Below are positions 8,762-19,579 of a stretch of DNA of 64,000 nt, one piece after another. How positions within the stretch are numbered: position 1 is the first letter of the stretch; the number at the start of each line of letters is the position of its first letter. The DNA is taken from contig OX638355.1 of the NCBI GenBank assembly GCA_951813285.1, positions 4,900,437-4,964,436 on the forward strand. The letters are read 5' to 3'. This DNA comes from Terriglobia bacterium. GTDB taxonomy: Bacteria > Acidobacteriota > Terriglobia > Versatilivoradales > Versatilivoraceae. The position numbers were made by a program, and so were the translations under genes. Below the pieces are notes generated by a model that was not told the origin of the DNA, searched no databases, and was given only the letters and a program-made list of their open reading frames with translations.

Positions 8762-9247
8762 TCAGAAGGCGATGCCGACCGACACCGTCGACCGCAGCCT
8801 GGGAAAATTCCCCAGCCGTACTTCCGGCGCCAGAAACAGGTGCCGGGTCAGGAACAACCGCACACCCAGTCCCCCGCCGAGACCGACGCTGTTCTCCTGT
8901 TTCCTGCGGAGAAAAGAGACTCCGCCCACCACGTAAGGCTTGAAGCGCGGCAGTTCCAGGAAGGTGCGCTCAATGATGGGACTGATCAGCAGCCCGCCCT
9001 CGGCGGTCTCCTGCTCCTGTCCAAACACTTCGGCCCGCAGCACCTCCACCCCGAGTCGAGTGCCCGGCCAGACAGCGGCAGTCACGGCCCCACCTCCCAA
9101 CCAGGCATCGGGCAGCGATTCCTCCAACAGGTAGGTGTAGCCTCCGTTCACTCGCAGGTCGATCAGGTTTCGCTGACCGAGCGCCGGCTGAATCAGCAGA
9201 ACAAACCCGGCAAGAACGCTCGGCAGAATGATCCTAAAAAGCGGCAT
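8762..9247 (-). CDS. Small outer-membrane beta-barrel protein
   Basis: This 161-aa protein has a signal peptide (MPLFRIILPSVLAGFVLLIQPALGQ). Alternating hydrophobic, glycine-rich strands end in VGIAF, the terminal Phe of BAM-inserted barrels. The start at 9247 is set by an AGGAGA ribosome site; the frame is open upstream but lacks a site. Predicted barrel size is eight strands, as in OmpW/OmpX-like proteins. Function is unknown. It converges on ino1 with a 10-base gap. Confidence 0.7.
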   Translation of the reverse strand: MPLFRIILPSVLAGFVLLIQPALGQRNLIDLRVNGGYTYLLEESLPDAWLGGGAVTAAVWPGTRLGVEVLRAEVFGQEQETAEGGLLISPIIERTFLELPRFKPYVVGGVSFLRRKQENSVGLGGGLGVRLFLTRHLFLAPEVRLGNFPRLRSTVSVGIAF

Positions 9248-9361
9248 GGCCGTCTCCTGTTGGTTGAGTTTCCGTTGAATGAATTGTTGATTGTTGATTT
9301 GGAGGATATGACGACGGATTTTGCCCCAAATCAAGAAACTACAATCCGCAATTCAGAAATG

Positions 9362-10015
9362 TCACCCATATCGGGCAATGAACTCGGGAAGCTCATCCAG
9401 CTTCAGCCTGGACGAAAGATCCTGAATTTCGGCCCGGCTGTCGGGAATTCCCTTGCGGCCGATCACGTTTTCCAGGTTGGCGATCTCTTCCTGAGCCACC
9501 AGCTGCGGTGGCACCTGCCTGAGCGCGGCCAGGCCACCTTGCCATGCCAGCCAGTGGCTGAAGGTCCTCAGCGCCGGGTAGTAAAAGAACAGGTTCGGCC
9601 CGGGTATGGGAACCAGAACGGGAGCCAGAGGCACCATACCCAGGGCCAGCAATCCGTCGAAGATCATCCAGGCACCATGACGATTTCTTTGGCCCACCAG
9701 CAGCGACTTCAGCCTGCCCCGCGCCTCCGATTCCGAAAGGGAGGAGGAAAAGTGCACCCGCATGGGGCCGGCGTGGCGCATGTGCTTGAAGACGCGTTCC
9801 ATGGGATCGAGCCGGTTCTGGAGCTCGTAGTACCCGTCCCGCACGGCGCGGATCAGACGGCTAATCCCCGTTGCCCACCAGACATCCCTGGCAGCCAGGT
9901 TGCGGATAATGCGGTCGACAGGGTCCGGAGAGTGGCCTGTCTCCCCCTTGGGAACAGGCACCTCCTCGGCATACAGGACCCGGCGTTTCCCTATGTGGAT
10001 TAGATAGGAATCCAT
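9362..10015 (-). CDS. Mit_KHE1-like protein (mitochondrial K+/H+ exchange-related family)
   Basis: This 217-aa protein contains a hydrophobic hairpin around PLAPVLVPIPGPNLFFYYPALRTFSHWLAWQGG (about residues 128-160). It resembles the proline-rich core of the Mit_KHE1 family, whose yeast members are linked to mitochondrial K+/H+ exchange. Bacterial homologues are uncharacterised. The N-terminal 100 residues are basic and helical, the C-terminal 50 acidic. It probably associates with the inner membrane. It is upstream of, and codirectional with, the barrel gene, 114 bases apart. Assignment rests on pattern memory and should be treated as tentative. Confidence 0.5.
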   Translation of the reverse strand: MDSYLIHIGKRRVLYAEEVPVPKGETGHSPDPVDRIIRNLAARDVWWATGISRLIRAVRDGYYELQNRLDPMERVFKHMRHAGPMRVHFSSSLSESEARGRLKSLLVGQRNRHGAWMIFDGLLALGMVPLAPVLVPIPGPNLFFYYPALRTFSHWLAWQGGLAALRQVPPQLVAQEEIANLENVIGRKGIPDSRAEIQDLSSRLKLDELPEFIARYG

Positions 10016-10103
10016 TGAGGTTCCTGCCGGGAAGCCATGGCTCTCACCGGCAAGAAAGCAGGCGGGCCCCGATGGTTGAAGCCCGCATCGGTGGGGTGGG
10101 CGT

Positions 10104-10125
10104 GACGACCTTCGATCCGGTCGTC
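10104..10125. terminator. Hairpin after the cytochrome peroxidase gene
   Basis: A perfect 7-bp stem (GACGACC at 10104-10110, GGTCGTC at 10119-10125, 8-base loop) begins two bases past the stop of the minus-strand peroxidase gene. There is no T-tract, so it may be a weak terminator or only an mRNA 3' end stabiliser. Confidence 0.35.
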
Positions 10126-10127
10126 GT

Positions 10128-11180
10128 TTACTCCGGCAGCTTGGGTGCGGTCAGTTGACAGTCGTTGGTCAGCGACCCCAAAAAGGCAATCAGGTCCTTC
10201 TTCTCGGAATCGGTGGCCTTCCTCTTCTTGAGATTGGTGCGGTCCAGATACTTGTTTGGCTTGCCTCCGCCGATCATCAGGTCCACGGACTCCTCCAGAG
10301 TGGCCACACTGCCGTTGTGAAAGTAGGGACCCGACTTGGCGATATCCCTTAGCGTGGGCGTCTTGAAGGCCCCGGTGTCCTCTTCCTTCCCGGTCACCTT
10401 GAATCTGCCGACGTCCGGTTTTTCGGCGTCCATTCCGATGCCGACGTTGTGGTACTGCATGTCGGTTTGCAGCACACCGTCATGACAGTTGTCGCACTCC
10501 AACTTCTTGAAGACCTCGTAGCCCCGCTTGACCTCTTCGCCCACCGCCGCTTCGTCCCCGGCCCGCCACCGGTCGAAAGGCGTGTTTCCGCTGATGATGG
10601 TCCGTTCGAAGGCAGAAATGGCCTGGACGATCCGTTCGGGAGTCGCCTCGCCTCCAAACACCGTCTGAAACTGAGCCCGATAGCCTGAGAGGGCATTGAT
10701 CCTGGCGGTCGCGGCCTCCAGGTCGGCTCCCATGTTGCCGCCCTTCCAGGCCGCCAAGGCCTGCTTTTCCAGGGAGCCGCTGCGGCCATCCCAATAGAAC
10801 TCCGAGTGGTACCCGATATTCCAGAGCGTTGGGCTGCTGCGGGGCAGCTTCTTTTCCCGAGCCCCGATGGCCGTGGGCAACCCGTCCGTCAACCCGTTCT
10901 CGCACAGGTGGCAGGAGTAGCAGGAACGGGACCCGTCCCCGCTGAGCCGCTTGTCGAAAAACAGTTGGCGCCCCAGGGCGACCTTCTCCGGCGTCATGGG
11001 GTTGTCCTCCGGAATCGACATCTCCTCGTAGGTCGCCAGCTGCTCGGGCAACGGCAGGATCTCCGGTTGGTACTCCGGAGCCGGCGGCTCACTCGGGGCG
11101 CATCCCGTCAGGGACATACCCAGAAAAAATCCGATCGCCACAGTGAAAGCAACAGGGCTCAATGGATGCATGGACCGCAT
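10128..11180 (-). CDS. Di-haem cytochrome c peroxidase, lipoprotein
   Basis: This protein reduces H2O2 (or acts as a MauG-like oxidase) in the periplasm with electrons from small cytochromes or a quinol system. It has 350 aa. A lipoprotein signal with LTGC (Cys27) tethers it to a membrane. Two CxxCH haem sites are visible: C87-Y-S-C90-H91 and C229-D-N-C232-H233. The order and spacing match the bacterial CCP/MauG family (CCP_MauG domain then cytochrome c domain). The start has an excellent GAGGAGGAATC site. It is monocistronic. MauG-like function is possible but no mau genes are nearby. Confidence 0.9.
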   Translation of the reverse strand: MRSMHPLSPVAFTVAIGFFLGMSLTGCAPSEPPAPEYQPEILPLPEQLATYEEMSIPEDNPMTPEKVALGRQLFFDKRLSGDGSRSCYSCHLCENGLTDGLPTAIGAREKKLPRSSPTLWNIGYHSEFYWDGRSGSLEKQALAAWKGGNMGADLEAATARINALSGYRAQFQTVFGGEATPERIVQAISAFERTIISGNTPFDRWRAGDEAAVGEEVKRGYEVFKKLECDNCHDGVLQTDMQYHNVGIGMDAEKPDVGRFKVTGKEEDTGAFKTPTLRDIAKSGPYFHNGSVATLEESVDLMIGGGKPNKYLDRTNLKKRKATDSEKKDLIAFLGSLTNDCQLTAPKLPE

Positions 11181-11346
11181 GATTCCTCCTCGACTCTATA
11201 GGACCAATTACCTGTTGAAGGTAAACTCTTTTTCATGATGTGCGCAACGACCCGGTGAGAAATGCGAGTCCAGGCAATGAAAGTTAAGGACGGACTTCTA
11301 TGTCGACAATCGCGTTCCATTGTACCCAAGGCTCGGCCTCGACTCA

Positions 11347-11436
11347 ATGGCTAGTCTGAAAGCGGATCTCAAGATCATCAAGTACTTCTTCGGGCCGGCC
11401 ATCATCGTCTTGCTTCTCAAGATCGCGTTCTTCTGA
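11347..11436 (+). CDS. Possible 29-aa membrane peptide
   Basis: A short frame encodes MASLKADLKIIKYFFGPAII and ends LLLKIAFF: a basic amphipathic start followed by a single hydrophobic helix, a plausible small membrane protein. There is no clear ribosome site (the upstream bases are CTCGACTCA), and chance cannot be excluded. The 387-base gap between the peroxidase and the reductase gene (11181-11568) otherwise contains only promoter-like sequence. Confidence 0.22.
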   Translation: MASLKADLKIIKYFFGPAIIVLLLKIAFF

Positions 11437-11568
11437 TTGAGCTTGAAAATCCCCTGGGGCTCACGTATTCTTCCCGATTGCCGGTAGCGACCGGGCCCAC
11501 GTTGGGGTTCCCGGGAATCGGCCAGCCCACGGGAGGACGGTTTTCCCGCCCGGGACGGATCGCGAACC

Positions 11569-13941
11569 TTGAATCATGGCGCCCGGCGGGACAACAGCAA
11601 TTCGTTGCAGAACACCAATGATAAGACCGGAAGGCTTGCCTATGTGAGTGCCGACGGTGGGCTGTTCCGGGTCAACTCCTCGAGACTGGCTGCCCACTAC
11701 GCCAGCAACGCCCAGACGTTTGCGGGCCGATTCCACCGCCTGCTGGGCGTTGGTCTGATGCGTTCCATCCATCTGATCGTGGGTATCTGGAACCCTCGCC
11801 TGGCCACCCGGCTGATCCACTTGCCCCTGAGGGGCACCAGCCGGGATCGCCTGGACCTGCTGGGGGAAGAGTATTTCCAGTACAAGCTGCGAAACCAACT
11901 CGAGCCTCAAGGGGTTGAGGCCATAAAGCAATTGAGCGCCGCCGGCAATCAGGTGGTGCTGGTCAGCCGGGAACTGGACCATCTCCTCCGTCCCCTGGCC
12001 CAGCATCTGGGCATCCAGAGCCTGGTCTCCAACCGGTTGGAGTTTCGGGACGGCCTGGCCACCGGGCGCCTGCATTCGCCCATCATCCCCGATACACTGC
12101 AACCCGAGCCGAACCGGGCGCCATTCGGTTCCCAGAGTTTTCTCATTGACGGTTTGCCCGGGCTTTCCTCCAGCGCCCTGGAACCGCACATCCAAACCAC
12201 CGCCCGGCAAACCAATAGCCTCGCTCCGCCGGTGGTGGACTTCCACCGGCGCCGGGCCAGACACGAGAACCTCTCGGTACGCCAGGCCCTTGCCGGCAAG
12301 CACATTCTGCTGATCGGCGGGACGGGATTCATCGGCAAGGTCTGGTTGTCCATGCTGCTGGACGATCTTCCGGAGATCGGAAGGATCTATCTCTTGATCC
12401 GACGGCAGGGATCGCGCGGCGCCCTGCAGCGCTTTGAGAAAATTGTCGCCGAATCGCCCGCTTTTTCTCCTCTTCATGAACGCTTCGGCGACCGACTGTC
12501 CCGGCTGCTCATGGACCGGGTGGAAGTGCTGGAGGGAGACATCGCGGATCCCGACCTGGGACTGAACGAAGCCACCCTGGGGCGCCTTTCCCAAGACCTG
12601 GACCTGGTGGTCAATTCAGCCGGCCTCACCGATTTCAATCCGGATATCCGCCTGGCCATGACCACCAACGTGGACAGCGTCATGGGTCTGATCGACTTTC
12701 TGAAGCGCTGCCGACGGGCCGCCTTGCTGCACGTCTCCACCTGTTTCGTGAACGGTCGCATCGACGGGCGGGTGTCCGAGGAACTGCTTCCCAACTACAC
12801 TCCAGCCGGCCGAGCGGATTTCGACGTCTACCGGGAACACCGGTTGGTCCATCAAGCCATCGAGCGCATCACCCGTGAAGGAGACAGCGAGGCAGCAACG
12901 GAGGAAGTCCAAGCCCGGGTCTTTGACCGCAAGCCGAATGTGAGCGACCCCTCACGCCTGATTCGCAAGGAGCGCACCCGCTGGATTCGCGATCGCGGAA
13001 TCGAATTCGGGATCCAGCGAGCTCAGCACTGGGGCTGGCCCAACATCTACACCTTCACCAAGAGCCTGGGAGAATCGCTGCTGGCCACCCTGGATCTCCC
13101 CATTGCCGTGGTCAGACCCTCGATCGTGGAGTCCTCCATCAGTCAACCGTTTCGTGGCTGGAACGAGGGCGTCAACACGACGGCCCCGTTGTCTTACCTG
13201 TTGAGCACCTACTTCCGGCAACTCCCCTCCAACAAGCGCAAGCGCCTGGACGTCATCCCGGTCGACCTGGTGTGCCGCGGACTCACCCTGGTGGCGGCAG
13301 CCCTGGTCGAGCGACGTCACGACAGGGTCTACCAACTGGCGACCTCGGCCACCAATCCCGCCGACATGCGCCGGACCATCGAGCTGACCGGCCTGGCCCA
13401 TCGCAAATATTATCGGTCCCTGGAAGGCCTGGAGCACTGGCTCCGAGCCCGCTTCGACACCATCCCGGTTTCCCAGGCCCGCTATCGAAACGTTTCCCTG
13501 CCTCTCTTTAGGACCTTGCTTCAGGGTCTTCAACGTGTGACCGGAGTGCTCCCCGTCAAGAACGACAGCCTCGCGCGCAAGCAGCGCGCCCTGGACCGGG
13601 TTCACAAGGTCATCGAGCTCTACCAGCCATTCATACTGGACAACGAGTACTTCTTTGCCGCCGACCACATCCGAAAACTCGGGGCAGCTTTGCCCGGCGA
13701 TGAAATCGCGGATTTCGGGTACCATCCGGAATCCATCGACTGGTACGACTACTGGGTGAACCTGCATGTGCCGGCGTTGCGCCGCTGGACCTATCCCATC
13801 ATTGAAGGGCGCCGTCCCGACACCGGCCTGCTCCCCCGCAACTTCAAGTTGGAGCCCGCCTCCACCTCGGCGGCAACCGCCAGTGCCTCCGGAGACCCGA
13901 TGGGCGGCAGGGTCTACCATGCCCGGCCGAGCCAAGGCTAG
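11569..13941 (+). CDS. Fatty acyl-CoA reductase with inactivated N-terminal HAD domain
   Basis: This 790-aa fusion would reduce a long-chain acyl thioester to aldehyde/alcohol with NADPH. Residues about 22-175 align by eye with a HAD phosphatase (PSP-like) fold (LVSRELDHLLRPLAQHLG near 131). The nucleophile motif DxDGT reads S27-A-D29-G-G, so the catalytic Asp is lost. Residues about 240-620 are an extended SDR/Male-sterility NAD-binding domain with GGTGFIG (250-256) and Y494-x3-K498. The last 150 residues resemble the sterile C-terminal region of FARs. It is first in a lipid operon and ends 5 bases before the next gene. No good ribosome site is seen at the ATG, so the true start may be slightly downstream. 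Confidence 0.8.
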   Translation: MNHGARRDNSNSLQNTNDKTGRLAYVSADGGLFRVNSSRLAAHYASNAQTFAGRFHRLLGVGLMRSIHLIVGIWNPRLATRLIHLPLRGTSRDRLDLLGEEYFQYKLRNQLEPQGVEAIKQLSAAGNQVVLVSRELDHLLRPLAQHLGIQSLVSNRLEFRDGLATGRLHSPIIPDTLQPEPNRAPFGSQSFLIDGLPGLSSSALEPHIQTTARQTNSLAPPVVDFHRRRARHENLSVRQALAGKHILLIGGTGFIGKVWLSMLLDDLPEIGRIYLLIRRQGSRGALQRFEKIVAESPAFSPLHERFGDRLSRLLMDRVEVLEGDIADPDLGLNEATLGRLSQDLDLVVNSAGLTDFNPDIRLAMTTNVDSVMGLIDFLKRCRRAALLHVSTCFVNGRIDGRVSEELLPNYTPAGRADFDVYREHRLVHQAIERITREGDSEAATEEVQARVFDRKPNVSDPSRLIRKERTRWIRDRGIEFGIQRAQHWGWPNIYTFTKSLGESLLATLDLPIAVVRPSIVESSISQPFRGWNEGVNTTAPLSYLLSTYFRQLPSNKRKRLDVIPVDLVCRGLTLVAAALVERRHDRVYQLATSATNPADMRRTIELTGLAHRKYYRSLEGLEHWLRARFDTIPVSQARYRNVSLPLFRTLLQGLQRVTGVLPVKNDSLARKQRALDRVHKVIELYQPFILDNEYFFAADHIRKLGAALPGDEIADFGYHPESIDWYDYWVNLHVPALRRWTYPIIEGRRPDTGLLPRNFKLEPASTSAATASASGDPMGGRVYHARPSQG

Positions 13942-13946
13942 CAGAC

Positions 13947-15073
13947 ATGGGCATCTTCCTCACCGGATCCACGGGCTACCTCGGCGCTCACATCGCCACC
14001 GAGTTGCTGGAGAAACACCACCAGCGCCTCATTCTTCTGGTGCGGGCTCCCAACCGTGAAGCCGCGGCCCAACGCCTTTGGCGGGCCTTTCAGCTGCACC
14101 TGGACTTCGACCGCTTCCACCACCACCTGAATACCGGCATCGAGGTGCTGACCGGGGACCTCACCGAAGAGGGATTCGGCTTCAGTCCGGACCAGTATCG
14201 CCGCCTGGTCAAGAAGGCGGATTCGATACTGCATGTGGCGGCCTCGCTCAACCGCAAATCGGAACGGGCCTGCCTGAACATCAATCTCAGAGGCACCCTG
14301 GAAGTCGTCAAGCTGGCCCAGGCTATCTCCGCCGATCACGGCCTGAAGCGATTCAGCCATATCAGCACGGTAGCGGTGGCGGGAACCCGTCAAGACGAAG
14401 TTGTCGGAGAAGAGGAAGCCATCGACTGGAACCGCTCGGACTACGATCCGTACGCCCGCACCAAGAAGTTCTCCGAGCACCTGATCCGGGAGCTCCTGCC
14501 GGAAACTCCCCTGACCATCTTTCGCCCCAGCATCGTGCTGGGCGACAGCCGGCGGGCGGAAACCACCCAGTTCGACATGGTCCAGGCCTTCGCCTTCCTG
14601 GCCGGACTGCCGCTGCTCCCGCTGCGAGCGGGGGACCGCCTGGACATCGTCAACGTGGACTTCGTGGCCGAGGCCGTGGCCACCCTGCACCAGAAAGAGA
14701 GTCCCGGCTTCGACACTTACCACCTTTCCTCCGGAAGAGCCTCTCCCACCTGCCAGGACATTACCAACGCCTTGAGCGCCATACGAAACCGCCGCCGGCC
14801 GACCTATGCCCCCTCGCTGATCCGCCCCGTCGATGCACTGGTGAGCTGGATGGCCCGGCGCCGGGGCACCGCGGTTGGCTATCTGGCCAGTCTCATGCAG
14901 GTCTTTCTTCCCTACCTGCATTGGAACACGGTCTTTGACAACAGCCGGGTGGTGCAGGAAACGGGGATGACCCCCGCGCGTTTCACCGACTACTGCTATC
15001 CTCTCTATCACTTCGCCACCAGGAATCACTTCACCTATCCCTACCGGGAATGGCCCGAGACGGGGGCTGCCCC

Positions 15074-15077
<4 letters not shown>
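13947..15077 (+). CDS. Extended SDR / thioester reductase-like dehydrogenase
   Basis: This 376-aa NAD(P)-dependent protein has a Rossmann loop GSTGYLG at residues 7-13. It has an SDR active site (ISTVAVAG and YDPYARTKKFSEHLIRELLP, Tyr-x3-Lys) and a C-terminal substrate lobe. It is most like the thioester-reductase (Lys2/TD) branch, which releases acyl chains from carrier proteins as aldehydes; an ACP gene lies in the same operon. A 3-beta-hydroxysteroid dehydrogenase-type role is possible. It is packed between the FAR (5 bases upstream) and the next gene (ATGA overlap). Confidence 0.8.
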
Positions 15078-16477
<1,400 letters not shown>

Positions 16478-16483
<6 letters not shown>

Positions 16484-16650
16484 TGAATGATGAGTGATGA
16501 ATGGAGAGTGGTCAGCGGAGGGTTTCGGGAGCAGGCAAGCGCCCTATGACCTGGTTGCACTCTTTAAACGGCTGCGACAAGATCAACAAGATGCTTGACG
16601 TGTCGATTCAATCACTATCCACTCACCATTCATCATTCATCATTCACCTA
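16478..16650. repeat. Long inverted repeat inside the lipid operon
   Basis: The bases ATGAATGATGAATGATGAG at 16478-16496 continue to GAATGGAGAGTGG and are mirrored at about 16616-16648 (CCACTCACC then ATTCATCATTCATCATTCA). The 30-base arms enclose about 115 bases without a gene. The element separates the pyruvyl transferase gene from the ligase gene, whose ATG comes 9 bases after the right arm. It could be a small palindromic mobile element, or an mRNA processing or stability site. Confidence 0.6.
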
Positions 16651-16658
16651 CCGGACTC

Positions 16659-18347
16659 ATGAACTTTCTTCAGAGAATTTTCTCCAATCTTTCCCGGAGC
16701 CCACAAAAAACGGTCCTGCAAGAGGTTCGGGAGGATGGTCTCCACTCGGTTAGCGGAGCGGCTCTGCTGGATTGGATCGGCCGGGCCCGACGTGGTCTGA
16801 GGGACGCCGGACTCCGCCCCGGGGACCGCTGCGGGCTGCTGGGCCCCAACAGCAGCCGCTGGGTCGCCATGAACCTGGCCATCATGGCCGAGGGGGCCAT
16901 CGCCGTTCCTCTCTATTCCCGGCAGGCCCCGGACGAACTGGTTGTCATGATGAAGGACTGTGGGGTTTCCCTGCTCTGCTGTTCCGGGGCCTCCGAAGTC
17001 GAATCCATTCGCTCCTGCTGGAGCGACCTGCCGCCCGTCCTGGACTTCTCGCAGGTACTGGGGGAAGCGCCGGCAGGGGAAGAGGGCGCTCCCGTTGCCG
17101 GCGACGGTAGTGAAATCGGGGGCGGGGAGCCCCCCGGTCAACTCCAGGTGGTGACCATCATCTACACCTCGGGCACCTCGGGCGAGCCCAAGGGAGTCAT
17201 GCTCAACGGCGGCAACATCGACTTCATGCTGCAACGGACCACGGACCGGCTGAAAGAGCTGATGCAGGGCGTCCCCGGGAGCGCAGATGACCGTGTCTTC
17301 CACTATCTGCCCCTCTGCTTCGCGGGCTCCTGGATCCTGCTGCTCACCTGCCTCTTCCGCAACAACAACCTGATGTTGTCGACGGACCTCAACCGTCTGG
17401 CCGATGAGTGGAAGCTGGCGCGTCCCCAATACATGCTGAACGTCCCCGCCCTGCTGGAACGGATCCGAACCGGCGTCGAGGAAAAGATAAGGGAGGGCGG
17501 CGGAGTGGGATTGCTGCTCTTCAGCCGAGGTCAATCGGCCTGGCTGCGGGCACAGGAGAATCGAACCCGGCTGCTTGACGGGTTCTGGCTGGCCCTGGCG
17601 AGACGCCTGGTTTTCGCCAAGATCCGAGACCGCATCGGATCCGGTCTGCGAGCCCTGATCTGCGGCTCCGCTCCCTTGGCGGAGGAAACCCAGCAGTTTT
17701 TTCAGATGATCGGCATCCCGGTCCTGCAGGTGTACGGATTGACGGAAACGACCGCCATCTGCACCATGGACGAGGTGCACCAGGTGACGGCAGGCCGGGT
17801 GGGTCCGGCCATCCGGGGCATCGAGATGCGGCTGAGCCAGGAGGGAGAAATTCTGGTGAAGGGACCCAATATCTTCCCCGGATACTGGAACCGCCCCCAG
17901 GCCGATCGGGATGTCTTCCAGGAGGGGTGGTTCCGTACCGGCGACCAGGGTGAGGTGGACGCCACCGGAAACTGGAAAATCGTGGGAAGAATGAAGAACA
18001 TCATCATCACCACCGGGGGGCACAACATCAGCCCGGAGCCCATCGAGCAATGCCTGCTGGAAGCCCTGCCGGCCTCGACCCAGGTGATGGTGGTCGGGAA
18101 CGGGCGCAAGTACCTGGCCGCCCTGCTGACGGGACCGGCGAGCCGGGAAGAGTCGGCACGGGTCATCGAAGAGGTCAACCGGCAACTGCCGCACTACCGC
18201 CGGATCCGCCGGTTCCACATTGCCGCCGAGCCTTTCAGCATCGAAAACGGCCTGCTTGCCGCCAACGGAAAGCAGCGCAGAGCGGCCATCGAGACGCATT
18301 TTCGGGACGAGATCGAGGCTCTCTATCTGCCTGAAACAAACGAATAA
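16659..18347 (+). CDS. Long-chain acyl-CoA synthetase (AMP-forming)
   Basis: This protein activates a fatty acid with ATP to acyl-AMP and then acyl-CoA. The 562-aa ANL protein shows the phosphate loop IIYTSGTSGEPKGVM (about residues 166-180), the LACS-type FHYLPLCFAGSW gate segment, YGLTETTA (about 358) and RTGDQG (about 425). The linker KIVGRMKNIIITTGGHNISP leads to the C-terminal lobe. It belongs to the FadD15-like LACS branch. The C-terminal catalytic lysine region is present. The start directly follows the inverted repeat, with no strong ribosome site. Confidence 0.88.
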   Translation: MNFLQRIFSNLSRSPQKTVLQEVREDGLHSVSGAALLDWIGRARRGLRDAGLRPGDRCGLLGPNSSRWVAMNLAIMAEGAIAVPLYSRQAPDELVVMMKDCGVSLLCCSGASEVESIRSCWSDLPPVLDFSQVLGEAPAGEEGAPVAGDGSEIGGGEPPGQLQVVTIIYTSGTSGEPKGVMLNGGNIDFMLQRTTDRLKELMQGVPGSADDRVFHYLPLCFAGSWILLLTCLFRNNNLMLSTDLNRLADEWKLARPQYMLNVPALLERIRTGVEEKIREGGGVGLLLFSRGQSAWLRAQENRTRLLDGFWLALARRLVFAKIRDRIGSGLRALICGSAPLAEETQQFFQMIGIPVLQVYGLTETTAICTMDEVHQVTAGRVGPAIRGIEMRLSQEGEILVKGPNIFPGYWNRPQADRDVFQEGWFRTGDQGEVDATGNWKIVGRMKNIIITTGGHNISPEPIEQCLLEALPASTQVMVVGNGRKYLAALLTGPASREESARVIEEVNRQLPHYRRIRRFHIAAEPFSIENGLLAANGKQRRAAIETHFRDEIEALYLPETNE

Positions 18348-18433
18348 AGACAAAAGGAAAAAAGAGTTATCCACGAAGGACCTCGAAGGGACACTAAGGC
18401 GTTGAGGTTGACCGCGACGGGATTCCAAGCACC
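18348..18433. repeat. Inter-gene copy of the ATCCACGAAGG dispersed repeat
   Basis: This 86-base spacer holds an AAAAAGAGTTATCCACGAAG unit followed by AAGGCGTTGAGGTTGACCGC. It is the inverse of the copy at about 690-770 and related to 25473-25523. Its presence inside an operon shows these units insert without breaking genes. Confidence 0.6.
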
Positions 18434-19237
18434 ATGAGTTCATTTCAAGGCAAGACGCTCTCCTACAGCCTGGCCGATGAGATCTTCGAGCTGAGGCTGC
18501 ACCGGCAGCCCTGCAACGAAATCGGGTCGCTCGCTCTGAATGAGTTGGAGGGCTTCGTCCAGGAGTTGGAGGAACAGGCGGTCCGTGCCAAAGCCCTGGT
18601 GGTCTTCAGCTCGATTGAGGCCGGGTTCAGCGCCGGAGCCGACCTCAGGGAGCTCTTTTCCGGGCTGCAGTCACGCGGCCAGGCGGAAAGAAACACCGGG
18701 GTTCGCGATTTCCTGGAACGCATCCATCGGGTGTTCAATCGGATCGACCAGATACCCGTGACAACCGTGGCGGCAGTTCACGGAGTCGTCTTCGGGGGAG
18801 GGTTCGAGCTGGCCCTGACCTGCGATATGATTGTGGCCGACCGCACAGCCCGGTTCTGCTTTCCCGAATTGAGGCTGGGGCTGATCCCCGGATTCGGCGG
18901 AATCCCTCGACTCAAACGGGATCTGGGCAACGCCCTGGTCCGCGATCTGCTGTTGACCGGCAGGAGCATCAACGCCGGCAAGGCGGCCGCGGCCGGGCTG
19001 GTCAGCCAACTGGTGGCGCCGGGCCATGCCCTGAGGGCGGCCCGGGGGATCGCCGGCCAGGCAACCAAGTTCGACTCGCGCGCGGCCCGGGAGGCCAAGC
19101 GCTTCATCAAGCCGATCCCTCATCGCGAGCTCGAACGGGAGATCGAAACCTTCTGCGCGCTCTTCGATCGGCCCGAAGTGGAAGCGGCGCTACGCAAATT
19201 TGTGGAGAGCAGCCAGGTTCAGCCCTATCTGCCCTGA
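18434..19237 (+). CDS. Enoyl-CoA hydratase/isomerase family protein
   Basis: This 267-aa crotonase-fold protein has an oxyanion-hole sequence FSAGADLREL (about residues 57-66) and a second hole segment GVVFGGGFELALTCDMIVADRTARFCFPELRLGLIPGFGG (about 116-155). The expected catalytic Glu lies in the GGGFE/PELRLG region, which supports hydration/dehydration of a 2-enoyl chain. It lies in the lipid operon between the ligase and the ACP. The substrate is unknown; a beta-oxidation role is less likely because no thiolase or acyl-CoA dehydrogenase is nearby. Confidence 0.88.
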   Translation: MSSFQGKTLSYSLADEIFELRLHRQPCNEIGSLALNELEGFVQELEEQAVRAKALVVFSSIEAGFSAGADLRELFSGLQSRGQAERNTGVRDFLERIHRVFNRIDQIPVTTVAAVHGVVFGGGFELALTCDMIVADRTARFCFPELRLGLIPGFGGIPRLKRDLGNALVRDLLLTGRSINAGKAAAAGLVSQLVAPGHALRAARGIAGQATKFDSRAAREAKRFIKPIPHRELEREIETFCALFDRPEVEAALRKFVESSQVQPYLP

Positions 19238-19336
19238 CCCGAGGAGGGAACGTAAGTTGACGGTGGGTTTCCCGTCCGAATCGGGTGAACCTTTTCGCCG
19301 CCGCCCAGACGACCACCCAGCCAAGGAGATCCTTTC

Positions 19337-19579
19337 ATGCCCGTGCAAGAAGAGACCCTGAACCGGATCCTTCAGTTGGCCTCCGAGCGGTTTCAAATTC
19401 CCCTCGGCCAACTGAGCGGAGACGACGACTTCTTCGAAATGCTTGGAATCAACAGCCTGCAGGCCCTGGATCTGTTGACCCAACTGGAAAATCACTTTAG
19501 CATCGAGCTTCCCGACTATGAGCTCCAGGGGGTGACCGACTTTCGAACCCTGGCCGAGCGCGTGGATTCCAGACTCTGA
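19337..19579 (+). CDS. Acyl carrier protein
   Basis: This 80-aa carrier protein has Ser40 in GINSLQAL as the 4'-phosphopantetheine site. The usual Asp before the Ser is replaced by Asn, as in some secondary-metabolism carriers. The four-helix pattern and acidic helix II are visible. AAGGAGATC precedes the ATG. The stop overlaps the next gene's start (TGATG), coupling it to the AMP ligase, which probably loads it. It is therefore a dedicated ACP of this pathway rather than the housekeeping AcpP. Confidence 0.88.
   Translation: MPVQEETLNRILQLASERFQIPLGQLSGDDDFFEMLGINSLQALDLLTQLENHFSIELPDYELQGVTDFRTLAERVDSRL

Noticed and set aside
16644-18443. 599-aa minus-strand frame opposite the acyl-CoA synthetase
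   Set aside because: Shadow of a real ANL gene with all motifs on the plus strand.
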